From Deltaproteobacteria bacterium (GTDB taxonomy: Bacteria; Desulfobacterota; Desulfomonilia; UBA1062), in NCBI GenBank assembly GCA_018433085.1, contig JAHDRW010000008.1, positions 248,001 to 312,000 of the forward strand: a stretch of 64,000 bases of DNA, written 5' to 3'. Positions 25,054 to 32,139 of this stretch are shown piece by piece. The position numbers and the translations under genes were made by a program. Each line of letters opens with the position of its first letter. Within the stretch, counting starts at the first letter, position 1. The notes under the pieces are model-generated. The model was not told the DNA's origin, did not search any database, and saw only the letters and a list, made by a program, of their open reading frames with translations.

Positions 25054-25836
25054 ATGAAGATCCTCGTCTGCGTCAAGCAGGTGTGCGACAGCCCGGATAC
25101 CCTTTTGTTCGATGAGTCCGCCGGACGGGTGACGTTCGGTCCGCACACGGTCTTCAGGATAAACCGCTACGACGAGTACGCGCTCGAGGAGGCGCTCCGC
25201 ATCCGGGAGCGCCTGGGAGACGTCATAGTCGACGCCGTTTCCGTGGGCCCTCCCCGGGTGGGCAGGACTATCCGGCGCGCCCTGGAGATGGGTGCGGACC
25301 AGGGAATCCATGTGAGGACCGGCGGCGATGACTGTCCCGGCGCGTTCGAACGCGCTCACCTCATCGCATCGGTAGCACGCGGCCGGGGTTATGATCTCGT
25401 TCTGGCCGGGATCATGGCCGAGGACGACATGGAGTCCCAGGTGGGTGCGCTCCTGGCCGGACTGCTGGGATACGGGTGCGCCACCGGGGTAATTTTCGAG
25501 GAGTTGTCCGCCGACAGACGCGAGGTCTCTGTGGAGCGGGAGGTCGAGGGAGGCTCCCGGGAATGCCTGGCACTGGTCCTGCCCTGCGTGCTCACGATCC
25601 AATCGGGAATCAATACGCCCCGGTACCCCGCGCTTTCACACGTGCTCAGGGCACGCTCCGCAGAACTGGAATGCATCGAGGCATCCGGTCTTGCAGTTCC
25701 GCCGCCGCCCCAGAACATCGTTCGCATTCTCCCGCCCGCAGAGGGGAGACAGGGGGAGATCATCGGGGGAACCGCCGTCGAGAAGGCCGAAAAGCTCATA
25801 CGTATTCTCCGCGAGCATTCCCTGTTGCCCAGGTAA
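25054..25836 (+). CDS. etfB: electron transfer flavoprotein beta subunit
   Basis: A 260-residue EtfB. It begins KILVCVKQVCDS and carries NRYDEYALEEALRI, RALEMGADQGIHV, VLAGIMAEDDMESQVGALLAGLLG (AMP/FAD-site region) and VLPCVLTIQSGINTPRYP. It pairs with EtfA to carry electrons from acyl-CoA dehydrogenases. ATG 25054 is chosen because the family starts at MKILVCVKQ and GAGG lies just before; an ATG at 25039 is also in frame. Whether this ETF is of the bifurcating type, which binds NAD(H) through EtfB, needs an alignment. Confidence 0.9.
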   Translation: MKILVCVKQVCDSPDTLLFDESAGRVTFGPHTVFRINRYDEYALEEALRIRERLGDVIVDAVSVGPPRVGRTIRRALEMGADQGIHVRTGGDDCPGAFERAHLIASVARGRGYDLVLAGIMAEDDMESQVGALLAGLLGYGCATGVIFEELSADRREVSVEREVEGGSRECLALVLPCVLTIQSGINTPRYPALSHVLRARSAELECIEASGLAVPPPPQNIVRILPPAEGRQGEIIGGTAVEKAEKLIRILREHSLLPR

Positions 25837-25845
25837 GGAGCGGGG

Positions 25846-26811
25846 ATGGACGGACGATTTTTCATCATTGCCTTTCACGAGGGCGGCAGAATCCAGGAGG
25901 AAACCTGGGAGTTGGTTTCCTTTGCCCGCAGGTGCGGTGCAGCCGACCCGGCCATGATAGTGCTCTCGGACGAGGGCACCATCGAGCCGCTTGCCGATGA
26001 GCTCGCGCACCGCACCGGGCTTAATGTGGTCGGCCTGGCAGGCAACCACCTTAAGGGGTACACGGCCGAGGCGTATATCAGCACCCTCGTCCCGTTCTTC
26101 CGGGACACACGCGGGGAGATCTGCATCACCGCAACTCATACCTCCCGGGGCATCGATTTCGCCCCGCAGCTCTCCGTGATGATCGATGCCTGCTGCATCA
26201 CTGCGGTCGAAGATGTGGGTGAGGGAACCTTCATCCGTTCCCTGCACCACGGGAGGTTCCGGGGTGAGGTGCGCGCAGACCGGGCGGCAGCGGTCCTGAC
26301 CGTGATGCCCGGGGCGTTCGCCCCGGAGGATGCCGAGCGCGAAAAACCGGGAAAGGTCAGGATCGTGCCGGCAGGCGACATCTCCCTCTCCACCCGCAGC
26401 CACGGGACAAGGGCGCCGGTTCATGCAAACATAGGCCTGACCAAAGCGGAGGTCGTGGTTTCGGCGGGCAGGGGGGTGGGCAGCAGCGAAAACATCCGGC
26501 TCGTCGCGATGCTTTCTTCGCTCTTCCCCAAGTCGGCTCTCGGCGCGACCCGCGGGGTATGCGACCAAGGCTGGCTGGATTACAGCCATCAGATCGGGTC
26601 GACGGGGAACACCGTCTCGCCGCGGCTCTATCTGGCCTGCGGTATTTCCGGCGCGGTCCAGCACATCGCCGGGATGAAGAATTCCGGCATGATCGTTGCC
26701 GTCAATACCGATCCCTGTGCCGCGATCTTCCGCGTCGCCCATTACGGCATCGTGGAAGACCTCACGACCTTCATCCCGCTGCTGGTGGACAGATGCCTCA
26801 AGAGAGAGTAA
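25846..26811 (+). CDS. etfA: electron transfer flavoprotein alpha subunit
   Basis: A 321-residue EtfA. The C-terminal FAD-binding domain is unmistakable: VVSAGRGVGSSENI, ALGATRGVCDQGWLDYSHQIGSTG and YLACGISGAVQHIAGM followed by IVAVNTDPCAAIF. The N-terminal domain is diverged. It starts nine bases after etfB, so the subunits are co-translated. The divergent operon encodes an acyl-CoA dehydrogenase and an FAD oxidase with Fe-S partners, the likely donors and acceptors. Confidence 0.92.
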   Translation: MDGRFFIIAFHEGGRIQEETWELVSFARRCGAADPAMIVLSDEGTIEPLADELAHRTGLNVVGLAGNHLKGYTAEAYISTLVPFFRDTRGEICITATHTSRGIDFAPQLSVMIDACCITAVEDVGEGTFIRSLHHGRFRGEVRADRAAAVLTVMPGAFAPEDAEREKPGKVRIVPAGDISLSTRSHGTRAPVHANIGLTKAEVVVSAGRGVGSSENIRLVAMLSSLFPKSALGATRGVCDQGWLDYSHQIGSTGNTVSPRLYLACGISGAVQHIAGMKNSGMIVAVNTDPCAAIFRVAHYGIVEDLTTFIPLLVDRCLKRE

Positions 26812-26857
26812 AGAAGGCAAAAAGACACGGCCCGATGATCAATTCAAGGGAGGAGTT

Positions 26858-27391
26858 ATGGCAGTCTACGCATTCAACGGTAAAACACCGGTTATCGGCG
26901 AGGGAACATGGATAGCCCCCAGTGCGTACATCATCGGGGACGTAAGGATCGGAAGCCGGTGCTGGATAGGCCCCGGGGCGGTGATCAGGGGGGATTTCGG
27001 GGCCATCGCCATCGGTGACGAGACCGCCGTGGAGGACGGGGTTGTCATCCATACCCCTGCAACGATAAGTATCGGAAGGGCCGTCACCATCGGACACCTG
27101 GCCCTGGTACACGGGAGCCGGGTGGGCGATTATACCGTGGTGGGCATGCATTCCACCCTGGGAGACAACTCCGTGGTGGGAGACTGGTGCATTGTGGCGG
27201 AGCATTCACTGGTAAAGAAGAATCAGGTGGTCCCATCCAGCAAGCTCTACGCGGGCGCACCTGCCGTGGAGAAGGGGGATATCACGCAGGAGTACCGGGA
27301 GATCATGCTCTTGGGCAAGCAGATGTACGTCGATCTGGCCGCCCGGTACCGGTCATCCCTCACCCTCCTGGATCACCCCGGCGGGGACTGA
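26858..27391 (+). CDS. gamma-carbonic-anhydrase-like hexapeptide-repeat protein (PaaY/CaiE type)
   Basis: A 177-residue left-handed beta-helix protein with hexapeptide repeats throughout residues 10-130. Three histidines (H65, H80, H85 in VVIHTP and IGHLALVHG) match the zinc ligands of gamma-class carbonic anhydrases. Relatives PaaY and CaiE occur with CoA-linked pathways and some act as thioesterases, which fits its place after etfBA. The activity is not decided by sequence. GGGAGGAG precedes the ATG at 26858. Confidence 0.82.
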   Translation: MAVYAFNGKTPVIGEGTWIAPSAYIIGDVRIGSRCWIGPGAVIRGDFGAIAIGDETAVEDGVVIHTPATISIGRAVTIGHLALVHGSRVGDYTVVGMHSTLGDNSVVGDWCIVAEHSLVKKNQVVPSSKLYAGAPAVEKGDITQEYREIMLLGKQMYVDLAARYRSSLTLLDHPGGD

Positions 27392-27484
27392 TTTCGGACA
27401 TTGGCCGGCTCCCGACCCAGGAACACGAACGCAAGATGCCGAGAAAACCCGGTCCTGTAGGCAGCTTCAGGGATGCCTTATCCC

Positions 27485-28081
27485 CTATCTGATCCTCTCC
27501 AGCTCCTGGATAATCTCCTCGAGAGGGGGCCTGGTGTTGATGCTGTGCAGGCCGATGTAGCGTATCCTGCCCTTCTTGTCCACGATGAGGATCGTGCGGT
27601 CGGCTGTCCCGTCGGAACGCAGCACCCCGTACATCCGTGCCACCTCCCCATGGGGCCAGAAGTCGGAGAGAACCGGGAACCACACCCCGTTCATCTGCGA
27701 GGTCCATGCGTACAGAGAGGGGATATTGTCCGTGCTGATACCCAGAACCATGGCCTCGTTCTTCTTGAAAACATCCTGGGCAAGAGCATACCCGGGCCAC
27801 TGGTCGGAGCACACGGGTGTCCACGCAGCCGGGATAAAGGAGATGACCACATTGTTCTTTCCTTTGTAGTCGGACAGGGAAACCTTCTTGCCCGATATGG
27901 ACCTCAGGGTGAAATCGGGAGCCTGCTCGCCGACCCGCACCTTCAATTTGCTGTCGGTTGCCTTGAGCGGACCGTTGTCATAGATCATACCCTTGAACGA
28001 CTCTGATACGGCATGCGCAGCAGTCCCCGCCAGCACAGCGAATACCAGCCCAAGAAAGGCTGCCCGGATCGTCCTCTTCAT
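27485..28081 (-). CDS. exported 1-Cys peroxiredoxin-like protein
   Basis: A 198-residue AhpC/TSA-family protein with a signal peptide (MKRTIRAAF, hydrophobic core, then AAHA). The peroxidatic motif is AAWTPVCSDQ with Cys91, the only cysteine in the whole protein, so a partner must resolve it. VGEQAPDFTLRSISGKKVSL is the usual N-terminal block. Its start overlaps by four bases the end of the upstream DsbA/thioredoxin-like gene, whose CPHC motif could serve as that partner in the envelope; this pairing is inferred. Confidence 0.85.
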   Translation of the reverse strand: MKRTIRAAFLGLVFAVLAGTAAHAVSESFKGMIYDNGPLKATDSKLKVRVGEQAPDFTLRSISGKKVSLSDYKGKNNVVISFIPAAWTPVCSDQWPGYALAQDVFKKNEAMVLGISTDNIPSLYAWTSQMNGVWFPVLSDFWPHGEVARMYGVLRSDGTADRTILIVDKKGRIRYIGLHSINTRPPLEEIIQELERIR

Positions 28082-28674
28082 GAATTTCCTCCTCGCTGGA
28101 TACCCGATTCTTCCACGATCATATCAAGAAACGCTTCGGCATCGGAAAAAGCACCGGATTCCGAATAAAAAATTTCCCGGATCGAACCGTCCTTCATCTT
28201 GAGCCCGAAGTAGTGAGGTGTGTATATTCCGCTGAGCGTGCCTACCACCGCGGAGCCCCTGTCATCGAACAACGGGAAGGGAGGATCATATTTCTCTCTG
28301 AATAATCCCACCTCATACGGGGAGTTCCCGATCCCGATTCCAATCATTTTTATCTTATTCCTGAACTCTTCCCTGCTGTCAAGTGCATGGTAGAGCTTGT
28401 TGGCGTCGGGGGCATGTCGCTGACAATGGGGGCAGTACATGCTGAAGACCTCCACGATGAGAACCTCCGCTTCGATCCGCCCCAGGGAAATCTTTTCCGG
28501 TGCGTCCTTCAGCCCCAGGTATTGCCTTTCACCTGCATCTTCGGGTGCATACAGGCTGAGACTGTTCAATGCACGCAAATGCTCTTCCCGGGGGTCCTGT
28601 GCACCAAGGGGGAGAGCGGTAAAAAAGAAAAGAAATAACAGCATCCCCAGACCAGCCGTGAATGTGCGGCTCAT
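28078..28674 (-). CDS. exported thioredoxin-fold protein with CPHC motif (DsbA-like)
   Basis: A 198-residue protein with an N-terminal signal sequence (hydrophobic stretch LLFLFFFTALPLGA). VFSMYCPHCQRHAPDA places the redox pair at Cys81 and Cys84; CPHC is the DsbA active-site motif. The rest (IGIGIGNSPYEVGLFREKY, GSAVVGTLSGIYTPHYF) resembles TlpA/DsbA hybrids common in anaerobes. Translationally coupled to the peroxiredoxin downstream. Substrate not known. Confidence 0.78.
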   Translation of the reverse strand: MSRTFTAGLGMLLFLFFFTALPLGAQDPREEHLRALNSLSLYAPEDAGERQYLGLKDAPEKISLGRIEAEVLIVEVFSMYCPHCQRHAPDANKLYHALDSREEFRNKIKMIGIGIGNSPYEVGLFREKYDPPFPLFDDRGSAVVGTLSGIYTPHYFGLKMKDGSIREIFYSESGAFSDAEAFLDMIVEESGIQRGGNS

Positions 28675-28710
28675 AGCGCATCTCCTTTTCGCTTCCGCCC
28701 GTAGTGAGGG

Positions 28711-28744
28711 AGCCCCTGGGGGGCAGCTCTGCTCCCCAGGGGCT
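28711..28744. repeat. strong 11-bp inverted repeat between rubrerythrin and the DsbA-like gene
   Basis: AGCCCCTGGGG (28711-28721) is perfectly matched by CCCCAGGGGCT (28734-28744) around a 12-base loop. A smaller hairpin CCGGC/GCCGG follows at 28747-28763. Neither is followed by a T run in either direction, so it is not a classical terminator; mRNA processing or attenuation is possible. Confidence 0.6.
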
Positions 28745-28770
28745 GTCCGGCCGGAAAAGCCGGTACTTCT

Positions 28771-29346
28771 TTACCAGTTTTCGCCCAGCAGCTCGAAGTA
28801 GTCCCTGGGATGGGCACACGCGGGACAGGCCGCCGGCGCTTCGGCCCCCATATGGAGATACCCGCAGTTCCGGCATCTCCACACCACCTCGGAGTCTCTC
28901 GCGAATACGCGGCCCGCTTCGATGTTTGCCGCCAGATCCAGATAGCGCTTCTCGTGCTGTCTTTCCGCCACGGATACCGCCTCCCACACCCGGGCGATGG
29001 CCTCGAAGCCTTCCTCGCGGGCCACCTGGGCAAAACCCGGATACATGGTGGTATGCTCGTGATTCTCACCTGCAGCCGCTTCTTTCAGATTCTCCAGCGT
29101 GGTGCCGATGACCCCTGCCGGGAAGCTTGCCCGGACCTCCACCTCTCCACCTTCGAGAAACTTGAAGAACCGTTTTGCATGCTCCTTTTCCTGATTCGCG
29201 GTCTCCTCGAAAATGTCCGCGATCTGGACATAGCCTTCCTTGCGGGCCTGACTTGCAAAATAGTTGTAGCGGTTACGTGCCTGAGACTCGCCCGCAAAGG
29301 AAACGAGCAGGTTTTTCTCTGTCTGGGTTCCCGTCAATTTTCCCAT
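28771..29346 (-). CDS. rubrerythrin
   Basis: A 191-residue non-haem iron peroxidase. Residues 1-140 form the ferritin-like di-iron domain with ligands in ESQARNRY, EKEHAKRF and AERQHEKRY. The C-terminal rubredoxin-like domain has CRNCGY and CPACAHP. Rubrerythrin reduces hydrogen peroxide in anaerobes, usually under PerR control; a damaged perR-like gene lies directly upstream. GAGGAGA precedes the ATG. Confidence 0.94.
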   Translation of the reverse strand: MGKLTGTQTEKNLLVSFAGESQARNRYNYFASQARKEGYVQIADIFEETANQEKEHAKRFFKFLEGGEVEVRASFPAGVIGTTLENLKEAAAGENHEHTTMYPGFAQVAREEGFEAIARVWEAVSVAERQHEKRYLDLAANIEAGRVFARDSEVVWRCRNCGYLHMGAEAPAACPACAHPRDYFELLGENW

Positions 29347-29392
29347 AAATCTCCTCTCATTTTTCTCTTATTTGTTTTGGTGTTACGTTTTT

Positions 29393-29681
29393 CTAAGAAG
29401 CCCTCTCCGCGTCCCTGGAGCTGCACTCCGGGCAAATACCGGAGAGATCCAGGGGAAAGCCCGTTACTTGATAGCCCCTCTTCAGGCCGGCTTCCGAGAG
29501 GAGGTACCCCAACGCCGTCTCGACCCTCAAGGAAACGTCGTCGATCCTTCCGCAGACCACGCACTTGATATGGTGATGGTTCTCCGTTTCTGCATCGAAC
29601 CGCCCTAAGCCCGCGGTCCTTTCCCGGCTCGTCGAGGATGATCCGCCGCTGCTTCGTCAACCTGAGCCTTTTTTCGCACAT
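29393..29681 (-). pseudogene. broken Fur/PerR-family regulator (internal deletion with frameshift)
   Basis: The start MCEKRLRLTKQRRIILDE (from 29681) is a normal Fur/PerR beginning. After it the reading frame leaves the family. In another frame GLGRFDAETENHHHIKC begins, followed by VVCGRI and, near the end, GICPEC and a stop at 29393, which is the metal-binding C-terminal domain with both CxxC pairs. The winged-helix recognition region of roughly 60 residues is missing: 289 bases remain instead of about 420, and the length is not a multiple of three. A Fur/PerR-box-like sequence survives upstream. Confidence 0.75.
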
Positions 29682-29726
29682 CGTGCCTCCGCCTCGTCCG
29701 GACCCTGATTCCCTGCCGCTAAGAGG

Positions 29727-29745
29727 TAAATAATTATTATTATCA
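29727..29745. promoter_or_regulatory. Fur/PerR-box-like site
   Basis: On the minus strand the site contains GATAAT-AATAAT-TATTTA, three near-hexamers of Fur/PerR box type, 46-64 bases before the start of the broken regulator gene. It would be the autoregulatory site for perR and the rubrerythrin behind it. Confidence 0.45.
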
Positions 29746-29870
29746 GGTAGCAAGAGACAGTCAAGAGCCCTGCTGAAAAACTTCCGGGGACATCACGGAA
29801 AACTGCGCGGCCACCTCCCCGCCTTTTTTCGGCAACGGCAGTGCTCCTGCAGAAGAAATGCCACTGAGGG

Positions 29871-30386
29871 TCATTTCCTGGCGAATTTTGCGAAACCTTC
29901 CGCCTTTCTGATAATGTTCCTTGCAAAAAACCGGGCATCCTCCAGGTCCGCGCTGTCCGGATGCGACTGCGCCGACCTCGCCTCCATGGCCCATGCCCGG
30001 TGCTCAGGCTTGTTCATCAGCTCGTCGATCACTTCCTGCTCGACCTCTCCCCTGCAGGTAAACGACCCGAGGACCTCGCCCTTGACCAGACCGATGGCGT
30101 TGCGAATGGCCTCTTTGGGCATCTGTCCTTCCGTCTGGGAACCGTGAGTGGAAAACAGGACGACCTTTGTCGAGGGCTGGATCTTTTTCAGAAAGTTCTG
30201 AGCAGGAACGGGCACACTGTGCGCGTGAACGGGAAACCCGCAGAAGATGAGATCGTAGCCCCCCACGTCCTCAACCTCTTTCATGGATTTCAACTCTTTG
30301 TCATTCGTGTCCAAGGCCTGATGGATACTCTCTGCAACCTTTTTTGTATTGCCGGTCTTCGTGTAGTAGGCAACCAGAATCTTCAT
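29871..30386 (-). CDS. flavodoxin family protein
   Basis: A 171-residue flavodoxin-like protein. It begins ILVAYYTKTGNTKKVAESI, the FMN phosphate-binding loop, and has DLIFCGFPVHAHSVPVP and VVLFSTHGSQTEG for the isoalloxazine-binding loops. The C-terminal region with FTCRGEVEQ is typical of the flavodoxin branch in strict anaerobes. The ATG at 30386 follows GGAGATC; longer in-frame starts are not conserved. It likely serves the local redox or peroxide defence genes, but donors and acceptors are unknown. Confidence 0.85.
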   Translation of the reverse strand: MKILVAYYTKTGNTKKVAESIHQALDTNDKELKSMKEVEDVGGYDLIFCGFPVHAHSVPVPAQNFLKKIQPSTKVVLFSTHGSQTEGQMPKEAIRNAIGLVKGEVLGSFTCRGEVEQEVIDELMNKPEHRAWAMEARSAQSHPDSADLEDARFFARNIIRKAEGFAKFARK

Positions 30387-30561
30387 AACGATCTCCTCTC
30401 CTTTGCTTTTTCTCTTTAGAGCCCTTAAGTGGACCCTGTTCATGATGATTTCTTTCCTTTTCCAAAACCGTCCAGGGGCCATTCTCCTTTTTCTCCGGTC
30501 TCTGCCTTAGACTGCGGCGTCACACTGAAAAAAACCGCATGGCAAATTGCGCCTGAATCTC

Positions 30562-30578
30562 TTATGATAATCAATATA
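30562..30578. promoter_or_regulatory. AT-rich Fur-like half site upstream of the thioredoxin gene
   Basis: TTATGATAATCAATATA contains GATAAT followed by an imperfect second hexamer, resembling the site at 29727. It sits about 20 bases before the TTG start of the thioredoxin-like gene in a divergent control region. Confidence 0.25.
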
Positions 30579-30595
30579 CGGTTGGGGGTGGTACT

Positions 30596-30904
30596 TTGAA
30601 AGAGATCAATGATACAAATTTTGCTGAATTTTTAAGGCATCAGGTGTCGGTGCTGATTTTTTCCTCTCCCTGGTGCACATCGTGCAAAAAGATGTCGTCC
30701 TCCCTTGAAGGGCTCTCGCGCAAGCGCGAAGACCGGTTCTGCCTGGGGACCTGCGATATCAGCACCAATCCTTCGATCCCTTCCCGGATGCAGGTGTTCA
30801 GCGTGCCTACCGTGATCATCTTCAAGGACGGACATGAGGTTGAGCGCATTCAGGGCTCCCTCTCGGAGACGGCAATGGCAAAGGCCCTGGAAGGCCACCT
30901 ATGA
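30596..30904 (+). CDS. thioredoxin-like protein
   Basis: A 102-residue thioredoxin fold with active site PWCTSCKKM and the cis-proline region FSVPTVIIFKDG. WCTSC differs from the common WCGPC, suggesting a different redox potential or partner. It starts with TTG at 30596 behind GGGGGTGG. Its end overlaps the start of the CcdA-like gene by four bases, so it probably exchanges electrons with that membrane protein. Confidence 0.86.
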   Translation: MKEINDTNFAEFLRHQVSVLIFSSPWCTSCKKMSSSLEGLSRKREDRFCLGTCDISTNPSIPSRMQVFSVPTVIIFKDGHEVERIQGSLSETAMAKALEGHL

Positions 30905-31608
30905 ACGGGGATATCCTGGCGAGCTTCCAGGCATATCTATCCGGCACATCTCCCATGGCATATGTGGTCGCCTATGCCGCCGGTGTGCTGGTGAGCTTTA
31001 CGCCCTGCATCTATCCGGTGATCCCGGTGACCGTGGCATACATCGCGTCCCAGAGCGCGGGCTCCAGGGCCAGGGGTTTTGTGCTCTCGCTGTTTTACGT
31101 CCTGGGGACATCCTTTACCTATACGATCCTGGGATATGTGGCAGCCGTGACCGGTCGGCTCTTCGGGCAGATCCAGACCAGCCCCTGGACGTATTTCGTG
31201 GTGGCGAACATCAGCATCCTGATGGGGCTTTCCATGCTCGGGGTTTTCACCCTGCCGATGCCCGGGTTTCTCACCCGGAGATCGGCACGGCCGGGGAGCG
31301 GCTTTATCGGTGCCTTTATCCTGGGCGCGACCGTGGGCCTTGTCCTGGGGCCGTGCTCGGCCCCGGTTCTCGGGGTGCTCCTGGGCTATGTGGCAGCGCA
31401 GCAGAACCCGATCTTCGGCACCAGCCTGCTGTTTGTCTTCGCCTTCGGCATGGGAACGATCCTGATCGTCCTGGGGACGTTCACCGGGCTTCTCGCCAAT
31501 CTTCCCAGGGCGGGGGAGTGGATGGTGGTCATCCAGAAGGGCTTCGGCTGGGCGCTCATCGCCCTGGGCGAGTATTTCCTGATCACCGCAGGGCAGTTCA
31601 TGATCTAA
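30901..31608 (+). CDS. CcdA/DsbD-like membrane thiol transporter
   Basis: A 235-residue protein with six predicted membrane segments. The two conserved cysteines that carry electrons across the membrane are in VSFTPCIYPVIPVT and VLGPCSAPVLG. CcdA proteins pass reducing power from cytoplasmic thioredoxin to envelope thiol proteins. Upstream is a thioredoxin and downstream a TlpA-like lipoprotein, the expected donor and acceptor. Confidence 0.9.
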   Translation: MNGDILASFQAYLSGTSPMAYVVAYAAGVLVSFTPCIYPVIPVTVAYIASQSAGSRARGFVLSLFYVLGTSFTYTILGYVAAVTGRLFGQIQTSPWTYFVVANISILMGLSMLGVFTLPMPGFLTRRSARPGSGFIGAFILGATVGLVLGPCSAPVLGVLLGYVAAQQNPIFGTSLLFVFAFGMGTILIVLGTFTGLLANLPRAGEWMVVIQKGFGWALIALGEYFLITAGQFMI

Positions 31609-31623
31609 AACAGGAGTGTATCC

Positions 31624-32139
31624 ATGATGCGAAGAATACTGGCTTGTTCCACGCTGCTGCTCATCGCGTTTCTCCCCATCGCCTCCTGCGACGAGGGAAC
31701 GACCTCCCGGGAGAAACCCGGGGCAACCGCAGCCAACCTGGGCCAGGCGCCCGGGTTCAGCCTCCGGGACCTCTCCGGGAAAACCCTTCACCTCGAAGAC
31801 TACCGTGGTAAGGTGGTGCTGGTGAACTTCACCACGACCTGGTGCCCCTACTGCAAGAAGGACATCCCGGATCTCAAGAGGTTGTACGGCCGCTACAAGG
31901 GCCGGAATTTCGAGATCCTGTCCGTCTACATCCAGGAGAGCCGGGAGAAGGTTTCGTCCTTTGCCGAGAAATACGAACTTCCCTATCCCGTGCTTCTGGA
32001 CACCGAGGGGTTCGCATCCTCCCGCTACGGGGTCCGGGGTGTGCCCACCAAGGTGGTCATCGCCCCGGACGGAAACATTGTATGCTGGATGTGCGAGGAC
32101 GTGGAAAAGGTCGTGGACGGGCTGCTCGGGCAGGGTTAG
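31624..32139 (+). CDS. TlpA-like thioredoxin lipoprotein
   Basis: A 171-residue envelope thioredoxin. A lipoprotein signal ends in LPIASC (lipobox cysteine near residue 23). The redox site is TTTWCPYCKKD, and GVRGVPTKVVIAPDG holds the cis-proline. A further C-W-M-C pair lies near the C-terminus. It would receive electrons from the CcdA-like protein 15 bases upstream. It converges with metH, overlapping it by four bases, leaving no room for a terminator. Confidence 0.88.
   Translation: MMRRILACSTLLLIAFLPIASCDEGTTSREKPGATAANLGQAPGFSLRDLSGKTLHLEDYRGKVVLVNFTTTWCPYCKKDIPDLKRLYGRYKGRNFEILSVYIQESREKVSSFAEKYELPYPVLLDTEGFASSRYGVRGVPTKVVIAPDGNIVCWMCEDVEKVVDGLLGQG

Noticed and set aside
29761-29874. 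A 37-codon frame overlapping the flavodoxin stop codon (ATGA)
   Set aside because: No ribosome binding site of its own beyond coupling, and no recognisable protein pattern; kept out of the annotation.
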